Of a stretch of DNA of 64,000 bases, positions 56,440 to 64,000 are shown one piece after another (the first letter of the stretch is position 1; every line of letters begins with the position of its first letter). The notes beneath the pieces were generated by a model that saw nothing but the letters and a program-made list of their open reading frames with translations, was not told the origin of the DNA and searched no databases. The position numbers were made by a program, and so were the translations under genes. The stretch is from Aquatica leii (taxonomy: Eukaryota; Arthropoda; Insecta; Coleoptera; Lampyridae): positions 133,504,545 through 133,568,544 of the forward strand of contig CM069433.1 in NCBI GenBank assembly GCA_035610365.1, read 5' to 3'.

Positions 56440-56730
56440 CGATGTCAAAATTCAACGCTTGGTGTCAAATTTCAACTTTAGGTGTCAAATTACAACTTCT
56501 GGTGTCGAATTTCAACTTCCGGTATCAAATTACCATATTCGGTGTCAAATTTCAACTTCCGGTTTCGAATTTCAACTTCCGGTTTCGAATTTCAACTTTC
56601 GGTTTCGAATTTCAACCTCCGGTTTCGAATTTCAACTTCCGGTTTCGGATTTCTACTTCCGGTTTCGGATTTCAACTTCCGGTTTCAAATTTCATATTGT
56701 GGTGTCAAATTTCGATTGCGGTGTCAAGAA
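56440..56730 (+). repeat. 20-bp minisatellite in Polinton
   Basis: About 14 units of the form ggtttcgaatttcaacttcc with variants (ggtgtcaaatttcaactttc). Because 20 is not a multiple of 3 and the unit lacks stops, all three plus frames stay open for about 100 codons with a repeating SNFNFR-type peptide. This is a by-product of the repeat and not evidence of coding. Confidence 0.85.
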
Positions 56731-56973
56731 TTTTTTTTAAGTTCATGACCTGATTTTTTTGATGAATCAACAAATTTTCTAGAATGCGCTTGGTGTCTGC
56801 TTTATTTCCGCTTGAAAGTTCAATCATCTATAGTATCGCTGAATTGACTAGAAAGTTCATATACCTCGGTGTTTTTAAAAATATAACTTATTGCAGATTC
56901 ATGAATTTTTTTATTATATAAACTAATATGTAATTAGTTTAATTTAGTTATCGTTTAATGACCGACACCTAAG

Positions 56974-57960
56974 ATGTCTTTCTTAAGCTTGAAAAAAAAT
57001 GAACACAAGCGCATCAATGTCTTACAAGACATTGTACTTCAAGTAAGTACATGTTTCATATATTTTTTAGATAATTTGTTCAATTTATAAATAATCTATT
57101 GACAATTTTGTAGCCAGGTCTAATGTTATTTTTATAGAGTGGTGTCTGTAGCATGTTGCCGCCGCCTCTTGCGCCGATTAACAATCAGGTAAGATAATTT
57201 CTATTTTTATGCTTGTTCACATTTTTAAAGTTTGTTTTAATTTATAATAATGCCTTATCATTTTATAAGTAATTTTACCAATTTTATTGTAGCTTGATAG
57301 GATCATAGAAGAGGCGTTCGTAGACGGACAAGTAAGTTAATTTATTTGCATTTTGAAATTCAGTTTAATTAATACTTGATATTGTTATTTCAGGTGTTTC
57401 CAAGTTCTCCATCTCCTCCACCTCCCACGTGCGGGGATGATGCAAATAAAGTAAATCAATTTCTTCTTTATAATTTTCAATTACTAATTGCACCCTTTAT
57501 TTTGTTTCAGTCACAAGAGATATTTTCGGACAGTGATTGCGTGATGGTAATGGAACCTCACGATAATCACCTGAGGCATCCCTGCAGAGGGAAAAATCTG
57601 GAAAAACTGCAAAACCTTTATCGGGAGGAGGAGGACGAAGATGTTCCAACTACATTTGATGGAGACACGCAGGCGAGCGACGATAATGAAGCAACGGCAC
57701 ATGCAGCGCAGAAGGAATTTATTAATAAAATTAAAGACATTCACAAAAACAATAAAATTAGGTTAAGTGTTAGTGACAGAAAGTGCAGTTCGGCGAAGAG
57801 ACAAGTGTTAGAATTAGAAACAGAAATAGGTAAATTAAAGATTAAGTTAGAAGAAGCGCAAAAACATTATAAATCAGTATGTAAAAAAAGAAAACAATAT
57901 ATTAGTGAAGTTAGGCAGTGTACAGTGATAAGTAGTAAGTTTGGTTTTAGTTTAGATTAG
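56974..57960 (+). CDS. Five-exon Polinton cargo gene, phase-0 introns, coiled-coil end
   Basis: Five plus-strand segments with consensus borders: 56974-57042, 57138-57188, 57293-57331, 57394-57450 and 57511-57960. Each intron (60-104 bp) starts gtaag or gtaaa and ends in AG after a pyrimidine tract, and every junction is phase 0, so each internal exon (51, 39 and 57 bp) can be skipped without loss of frame. The segments give a short basic start, a proline-rich stretch (LPPPLAP; SPSPPPP), an acidic region (REEEDEDVP) and a helical end with heptad texture (LETEIGKLKIKLEEAQ). Total about 220 residues. I recognise no family. Multi-exon structure is unusual for a Polinton and suggests a captured or newly evolved gene. 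Confidence 0.65.
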
Positions 57961-58528
57961 ACAGTGTAATTTTTAGTTTTAAGTAGTCTTTTAGTTTAGA
58001 TTAGTTTGAACATTGTATTAAATAAATAATAAAACAAAATTAATTTATATTATTCTTATTCTTCCAAATAAAATTTCCAATGATTTCTTAATATTATAAA
58101 TCTAGTGTTTCTTTGAAATGTGTTTATTACATATTCTAAAAGCTTTATGAAATTGAAGCAACAATCAATAATTCAAGCAATTAACAAAATTTAACAATTT
58201 TTTAGTTTAAAGCAATTTTTTATATTATGTATTATCTGAAATCATACAGTAACATTTATCCTTTAAATTACCAAATTGTTCTCATATAAAAATAATTTAT
58301 CTAAACAAAATTTACAAATTAAAATATTTCGAATAATAAAATTTCTAAAATCAAAAAATCTTCAAATAAGCTTAGTATACATATAAAACAGTTTATGCAT
58401 CACAACGTTATTAATCATCACCGTTTGGAAATATTTTTGTTCATTATCGTTGGTTTTTGCGAACGAACATCTTTAAAATAATTTTTATTTAGAAATGGTT
58501 TGTTTTTTCTTTTAACTTTCTTTATATA
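57961..58528. other. Polinton spacer, no gene recognised
   Basis: AT-rich. aataaataataaaa near 58020 could serve as polyadenylation signal for the spliced gene upstream. Confidence 0.45.
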
Positions 58529-58660
58529 CTAATTTGCTGAAAAATGTTTACCTCCTTGATTCTTAATTATTTCATGAACGGAGCAAAATATACATCGAGT
58601 ACCTTCTATGTCTGTCTCCCCTTTACATTTTGGACAGACAAATCTTACAACTATAGGCAT
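58529..58660 (-). CDS. 43-aa zinc-ribbon protein in Polinton
   Basis: The minus-strand frame starts MPIVVRFVCPKCKGETD and has CPKC and, 12 residues on, CIFC, a four-cysteine zinc ribbon. A gtaaac donor lies at the codon for the second Gly of NQGG. An AG acceptor near 58475 would extend the protein by about 16 residues, so it may be spliced. Small zinc ribbons of this shape occur in transcription and RNA-polymerase-related proteins; the role here is unknown. It stands between the spliced gene and the right inverted end. Confidence 0.55.
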   Translation of the reverse strand: MPIVVRFVCPKCKGETDIEGTRCIFCSVHEIIKNQGGKHFSAN

Positions 58661-59107
58661 GTTGACTTTGGAACAGTTGGAAGCTTTTTAAATTGTGCGA
58701 ATAAATAATTGTATTTATATATTTACCAAAAACGTATTAAAATTTATTACTCGTGTTAATTACTTACTCATTTTACTTTTTTCCATTGCATTTTTGTATA
58801 GAGTTCAAATAGTATTTTAATCTTAGTATATAAATTTATTTAGCTGCAAAGCCAAACTCACAACTATAATTTTTAAACCATGTAAATAAGTTTTGTATTC
58901 ATCAAAGCATGATAACACTGGTAATTGTAAAATGAAAAAAGCATAATTATTTCAAACATTTATTGTTCATTTTATTTTTACATTCTTTAAATTCTTAGTG
59001 ATTTCATACATTTTAATTTTAGTTGATAACTTTTCTAATTCTTCCAAATATAGTTTTAACCTTAGTTTATAAATTTTTCTCATACGTACTCTTGTGTGAT
59101 TCATTTT

Positions 59108-59413
59108 TCACTCTGGAACAAATTCAATGTTTGTTGTTTTGCCAACAGCCCCACGGCTAACGAGGTAGATGTTTTTTCCCGAACTAATCACGCTATTAAT
59201 TTTGTTTATGTCTTCAATAGAAAACTTGTTGATAAATCTTTGTGGAAGAGGTACTTTAAAATCTTGGCATTCGACAATCACTTGCTCTCCAAATTTACCA
59301 TCGATTTTACTAAAACATTTGATTGTATATTGCTCATTGATTGATAGACTTCTTGCACTTACATAAGGAACCAAATGAGAAGTTTCGTTCAAGTTTGTAA
59401 AAAATGATTCCAT
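59108..59413 (-). CDS. Polinton end-encoded protein, right copy (OB-fold-like?)
   Basis: 101 codons on the minus strand, the mirror partner of 42492-42797 with about nine-tenths identical residues (shared DFKVPLPQRFINKFSIED, SSGKNIYLVSRGAVG). The frame is open here too. The substitutions kept both copies coding, which suggests selection on the protein or gene conversion between ends. See the left copy for the tentative fold. Confidence 0.7.
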   Translation of the reverse strand: MESFFTNLNETSHLVPYVSARSLSINEQYTIKCFSKIDGKFGEQVIVECQDFKVPLPQRFINKFSIEDINKINSVISSGKNIYLVSRGAVGKTTNIEFVPE

Positions 59414-59734
59414 CTTTATTTTTTTAATTTATTCAAACAAATAAGAGTTATTAAAAAACTAATATTTAAATCTTCACAAACGTTACCTTTATATACACAC
59501 AATAGCGCCCCCACCATCACTACGAACTTCCCCGACTGACCTACATTCGACCGTAACCAAAACGAAACGACTCCTACAATGTTTTACAATTCACCCACCA
59601 CCAATACGATCTATCCCGACTTACAAAATCCAAATGCAACTCGAGCATACCCGAAACAAAACGATAGCAACGAAATTTTACGATCTCCCGCCGATCTTAC
59701 CCGAGTGATCCAGAATCCTCACTACATAACTACT
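59115..59734 (-). repeat. Right inverted end of Polinton
   Basis: Reverse complement of 42178-42790 with scattered differences, ending actact at 59734 directly before the cacgat duplication. Confidence 0.9.
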
Positions 59735-59740
59735 CACGAT

Positions 59741-62380
59741 GTATAATAAAAACATGTATAATTAGTTAATTTATTCAACGCAGAGTAAGTGTTTTCTATT
59801 CTTTTTTGGATAAAAGGTAATTTCTATGTTGTTTCTTTAGCGCCACGTGCTACCTCCCAAATGTGGGTTTCTTTGTCTGTACAAGTTTAAACATCTACGA
59901 TGGAAAAGTTCTAAAAAGAAGCACTGGACCTACCAACACTGCGACACAAGGGCAGATACGATTAATATTTCTATTCCGAGGCAATTGACTAATACTACCT
60001 TGGACGAAAGTGCGTATGTAACAGCATACGATATGTTTCGGTTCTCTTACCTTTCATAAATGTTATTTTTTACCTGTTGTAGAGTTTGTGAGTCACCAGG
60101 TAGACTCGATTATTTTCAGGTAGATTGATTACAGGAAGCCAGTAGAAAAACGTTTTCTGAAAGTAAACCTGGATTTTGATAAGTCAATTTTTCATTTTAA
60201 CTATTCGCTGTCGCTACGGTGCTGCTCATGAATCATATTTAGTAATCGCGTCGAAACGTTTAAAATGATTCGCTTCTTGTTACTATTATTCAATTAGTTT
60301 TTTTTTACTTACAAAGATTTTTGTATGTCCTGGCTGTTACAGTTATGATTTGAGTGTATTGTGAGTTGTCGATACGTCCGGTGTTTTAGAACCTACGTAT
60401 ACTTGTACTCGAACTAAATTTACTTACTGTGATGAAATTATCTGTAATTGTTATTGATTCTAATTTTAATCATACGTTATTCTTCTAAAATAATTAAAGT
60501 ACAACTGGTGTTAACGATTTGGTTTCTTTCTTCGATTCCTCCAGCTTTACGAACCTTAAAAATTTAATAAAAACTTCGGGCTTCCTGTGCTGATCTAGCA
60601 GGAGCTATATCTGCAAATTGAGATCTGGCGCCCATTAAGATAAACTTATCACTTGGACCTCTCCTCTCTCCGATAGGTATTGTTTCAATCCTACCTACGT
60701 AAATTACTAGAAGCTTGTAACAATGTTAGCAACTAATTTATGTTATTACAATATTATTTTTAACCGACAACGTTTAACAATTGGTAGTAAATAAAATAAA
60801 ATTACTTAAGTGGTTTTAATACAACGTTGCGAACTCTAATGTTTTTAAACTATTTTACACGATTATAAATGTAACTGTTAGGGTACAAATATTTTTCTAT
60901 TCGTGTTGGTACTAATTGTGATATATAAAAACACACTTCTGTTCGTAACTTCGTTAAGTGATGTCGTGCTGATTCTTTTATAGTAACTATCAGTAACTAA
61001 ATTTACTAATACTAAAATAGAACAAGATAAGAACGTTATAATATATACTAAAACAATAACTTGTTGTCGTTGATTTCTAGCTTTATTTTATACACTTTGT
61101 CTTTTTTCTAATTAGTTTAAAACCTTCTCGAACAGTATCGAATTTTATGTATCATTTACAATATAAAAAAAGTGTTTAACATGTTGAGCTTTTTGGATTA
61201 TTTGAGTTTTATTTTATATCTACAAAATAATTTAAGATAGATCTTGATTTTAAAAACGCTGCGTGCAACGGTGTTAGTAAGTTTTTAAACTACTTTGTAT
61301 ATTAGAATTTAATTACAGAAATATATGGATATGACTTTACGTTGTAAAACAATAATTTTAATAACGTTTTTTAAATAAAATTAACTGTTACTGCAAAAAA
61401 TAAATACTTAGTTTAATCACAAAAAATTATTGTATATATTGCATATGCTTTAATTATAACCAAAATATTATAAATTCCATGTACTAGAATGCTATTAAAA
61501 ATTACTGTAGAAGTTTGCTACATAATTTTTAATTCAATCTATTATTTAGAAATGTAGCCAGCTTGAAAATGCTTTTCAGTGGTAAGTGGTGATTATAAGC
61601 AAAGTGCATATATTTCCATGTTACCAATTTAATAATCTTCAATATCAAAGTTATTGAATAGTTAAGTACTCTTGAGTTCCATATAACGTGAACAAGTTTA
61701 TTTAATTTTTTGCAAATGTTACAATATTGATTATATGGTGTTACTGAATATTTCACAAAACCAGGAAAAAGCATTTTTAATTTCTGTATATTAATTAGTT
61801 TATCGGCTGAGTTTATTTGTATATTAGTTTAAATCGTTTAGAGTACCTTTTGCGACACTATAAATTATTATATTTTTATGTAATAAAAAAACATTTTATT
61901 TACGTTGTTTTTATAAGTTAAGTTTAATTTTTAATCGTGTTTGCATTTTATATTTGATAAGTTGCTTGATAATGTTCTATAATAATTAGCAAGCATTATT
62001 GGGTTTTAATTGTGATCAATTAGTAAATGCTGTTATTTATGAAACTACAAAAATTACAATATTTTGCATAGAGGAAAATTTTTAACAATGCAGTATTATA
62101 TCAGTTGTATTAAGGTGTTAAACGTCAATGATCTTTGATTTCTTCTGTTTACTTTTCTTCTTTGAAATGTTTTATAGCTACAAGTCAACCAACATTTATA
62201 TAATTACAAAGACATATCAATCTTGAGTTTTGTACATGCATAAATCGGTTTTTTAAAATCAATAGATGTTAAGAAATTGTTAAATATATAAGATACATAT
62301 ACTACATAATAATAGATATATTTAATTCGGTAATTTACAAAATTTTACCTGAGTTGTCACAACCACCAATAACAATTTAT
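59741..62380. other. No gene recognised
   Basis: AT-rich DNA. Frames at 59847-60059 and 61529-61774 show no known family. A gtcgaaacgttt motif near 60250 recalls the tails of hairpin elements but lacks the ctgatga partner. Confidence 0.4.
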
Positions 62381-62415
62381 ATAACCTTTTAGGTAATCCA
62401 AAAGAATCTTTAGAT

Positions 62416-63447
62416 ATGTGCGATAAATCGGAAATATATAAAATTCCATCCAACATCATGGCGGATGGTGCAGGTGACTTGCCTACTCCAATTACTAAAA
62501 CGTGTAAAAAGTGTAAAAACTATGCTCAAAGTGGTTTAAAATGTGTTAAATGTCAAACAGTGTCACATGTAAGTTGTGTTAAACTATTGAAAAATATAAT
62601 AAAAATTGACGATAAGTTTATAAATTGCTGTGAAAATATTGACAACAACTTAAAAATGGAGTACACCGGTATAGTACAAAAAAACATAGTTGGTGAGAAT
62701 TATAATTTAAACCTAGAAATTTCTCACTTAAGAGAAATTCTAAAGCATAAAGACGAGATTATAAGCAATCAAAAAACAGCTATACATGCATTACAGGAGC
62801 AAGTTCGTTTATTAAAAATTGTAAACAAGACGACATCTTTAAACAGAACACTAGAACTAAATCAAAATCCTACTTTAAATTCAACAAATTCTGCTATTTC
62901 TGTAACGAAGAAATCAAAATTACCAACAAACATTGAAACTGATAAAGCTGTGTCTATCGAAAAGGTCAATGTTATTCCTATCAATGTAAATAAACAAACT
63001 ACATACGTTGACGTTCTTAAAGACAACATTAACCCAGATGTAGCATCAAATAAAAAACAACCGAAAATTGAGGAAGACAATAGTAACATATTCACTACCG
63101 TATCGCACAAAAAAAGGGGAAACCGTTTCAAAAATGCTCCTATAGTTGGCGAAACAAACCCAAGTGATAATATTAATTTAAAAGCAATTGAAAAATCTGC
63201 TTATCTACATGTGTACAAACTACATCCTAGTACGAAACCAGAAGATTTATTATCTTATCTAAGACGATCATTTCCCGAAGCGGAATGTGAACAACTAAGA
63301 TCTATGCAACCTGAAATCTATTCATCTTTTAAAGTCACAATCAAAATTGACAATCTTGAAAATGCCATGAAACCGACATTTTGGCCGAAAGGTACATGTG
63401 TAAATCGTTTTTTTCACCGCAAAAAGACGCGCCTCTACAACAAATAA
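62416..63447 (+). CDS. LINE ORF1 protein
   Basis: 343 codons. A treble-clef/PHD-like zinc region near the start (CKKCKNYAQSGLKC, CQTVSHVSCVK, about residues 30-57) is followed by a coiled coil (about 85-125, HLREILKHKDEIISNQ). A low-complexity linker leads to a conserved end domain (YLHVYKLHPSTKPEDLLSYL, then FKVTIKIDNLENAMKPTFWP). This build is typical of ORF1 in CR1/Jockey-group elements, where it binds the element RNA as a chaperone. A second Met at residue 15 (MADGAGD) is an equally plausible start. It overlaps ORF2 by about 50 bases. Confidence 0.82.
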   Translation: MCDKSEIYKIPSNIMADGAGDLPTPITKTCKKCKNYAQSGLKCVKCQTVSHVSCVKLLKNIIKIDDKFINCCENIDNNLKMEYTGIVQKNIVGENYNLNLEISHLREILKHKDEIISNQKTAIHALQEQVRLLKIVNKTTSLNRTLELNQNPTLNSTNSAISVTKKSKLPTNIETDKAVSIEKVNVIPINVNKQTTYVDVLKDNINPDVASNKKQPKIEEDNSNIFTTVSHKKRGNRFKNAPIVGETNPSDNINLKAIEKSAYLHVYKLHPSTKPEDLLSYLRRSFPEAECEQLRSMQPEIYSSFKVTIKIDNLENAMKPTFWPKGTCVNRFFHRKKTRLYNK

Positions 63448-64000
63448 CCGATAATCAAAACCAAACTCAAATTTTAACCGTTAAATATAATTTATCTGTA
63501 TTCCACCTAAATATACAATGCTTAACAAACAAGCTAAATGAACTCGAGTGTTTCGTCACTGACAAAAACTATGATTTTGTTTGTTTAACTGAACACTGGT
63601 TTAGCAATCCTGATAACTTAAAAAATCTTAAGATTGGTGGGTTTACTACAGCAAATTTTTATTGTCGATCTAATCAAAAACATGGAGGCGTAATGATCCT
63701 TAAAAAAAGTAACCTGCAGACATCACCTTTAGAAAAAATTAACAGCATGGCGATTGAGCTACATTGTGAAGTTAGTGCTGTGTTATATAACTATAAGACC
63801 GTAGTGTTAGCAGTGTATCGGTCTCCTCATGGTGATTTCGAATTGTTTATCGAAAATTTACAATTAATTTTAGAAAAATTGTCGACTCAATACCAAATTA
63901 TACTTTCTGGAGACTTCAATGTTCACTTCTGCAAAGATGACTGCAATGCACAGACATTATGTTTCTTGTTAGAAACGTATGGTTTCATAAAAACAATATT
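63396..64000 (+). CDS. LINE ORF2 protein, endonuclease part (partial)
   Basis: Open from the ATG at 63396 to the window end, in the +2 frame relative to ORF1. It shows the APE-type endonuclease: FHLNIQCLTNKLNELE (the Asn block), CLTEHWF (catalytic Glu), HGGVMIL, AVYRSPHGDF and IILSGDFNVHF (Asp/Asn block). The reverse transcriptase would lie beyond the window. The endonuclease nicks target DNA to prime reverse transcription. The short overlap with ORF1 suggests reinitiation-type translation. Confidence 0.85.
   Translation, partial: MCKSFFSPQKDAPLQQITDNQNQTQILTVKYNLSVFHLNIQCLTNKLNELECFVTDKNYDFVCLTEHWFSNPDNLKNLKIGGFTTANFYCRSNQKHGGVMILKKSNLQTSPLEKINSMAIELHCEVSAVLYNYKTVVLAVYRSPHGDFELFIENLQLILEKLSTQYQIILSGDFNVHFCKDDCNAQTLCFLLETYGFIKTI

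Larger units (their letters stand above)
42178..59734. mobile_element. Polinton (Maverick), 17.6 kb, broken
   Basis: Both ends start agtagttatgtagtgagg (right end inverted) and are flanked by the same 6-bp duplication cacgat at 42172-42177 and 59735-59740. This is the hallmark of integrase-mediated Polinton insertion. Inverted ends are about 615 bp. All core genes are present: integrase, DUF8207-like, ATPase, phospholipase-domain protein, protease, minor and major capsid, and polymerase B. Cargo lies mostly between polymerase and right end. Capsid and integrase frames are open, while polymerase, ATPase and some others are broken; I count roughly half a dozen or more breaks in all. The ends differ at several percent of positions, so the copy is of moderate age. 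Confidence 0.95.
62416..64000 (+). mobile_element. CR1/Jockey-group LINE, 5' part, continues past window
   Basis: Two overlapping open frames of a non-LTR retrotransposon: ORF1 at 62416-63447 and ORF2 from 63396 to the window edge. No break is visible within the window, so the copy may be full-length and fairly recent. The 5' boundary is somewhere near 62390; no target duplication can be judged from here. Confidence 0.85.

Noticed and set aside
56420-56753. Three overlapping plus frames of about 90-105 codons
   Set aside because: All three come from the stop-free 20-bp minisatellite.
60230-60275. Possible fourth hammerhead-like motif (gtcgaaacg)
   Set aside because: It lacks the ctgatga element and a pairing stem II.

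Overview
The window looks like insect chromosomal DNA: AT-rich, full of short GT-AG introns, and dense with insect-typical transposons (THAP-domain P elements, ISL2EU, mariner, pogo, Helitron, copia, gypsy, Polinton, CR1/Jockey-group LINE). A beetle is a reasonable guess, but nothing here fixes the species. I recognise no ordinary host protein-coding gene; the window is an accessory, transposon-built region.

Layout. 468-3677: decayed P-like element with inverted ends. 3733-4755: ISL2EU (THAP + DDE) remnant, abutted by a LINE endonuclease scrap (4756-4925). 4926-11379: AT-rich DNA with a dispersed repeat, a pair of small hairpin MITEs and one exon-like stretch. 11515-23459: a four-level nest. 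A Polinton end fragment (11515-11948, resuming 23203-23459) is split by a P element with a nearly intact transposase body. The P element is invaded by a foldback element (15070-23159), which is in turn invaded by a young, non-autonomous Ty3/gypsy-like LTR element (15733-23008). 23460-30510: more decayed DNA elements, including a pogo relic. 30516-35083: a whole-looking Ty1/copia element with a 5-bp target duplication. 35089-42171: AT-rich DNA with Helitron, tRNA-like and mariner relics, then a GC-richer island. 42178-59734: one 17.6-kb Polinton with about 0.6-kb inverted ends and a perfect 6-bp target duplication (cacgat). 59741-62400: unrecognised DNA. 62416-end: the 5' part of an apparently intact two-ORF LINE.

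The Polinton is the main object. It carries the expected core: integrase with chromodomain, a DUF8207-like protein, packaging ATPase, a VP1-type phospholipase domain, adenovirus-type protease, minor and major capsid proteins, and protein-primed DNA polymerase B. It is broken in several genes. Between polymerase and right end it also carries unusual cargo: a spliced gene whose CHHC zinc finger matches the first finger of GTSF1/Asterix (a Piwi-pathway cofactor) residue for residue in spacing and ends in an acidic tryptophan tail; a five-exon gene with all introns in phase 0; and a 43-residue zinc-ribbon reading frame. A 270-residue gene of unknown role lies just behind the polymerase, and a small gene of possible OB-fold type sits inside both inverted ends. 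The GTSF1-like gene is the best candidate for something undescribed, because it could tie a Polinton to the piRNA pathway that normally silences it.
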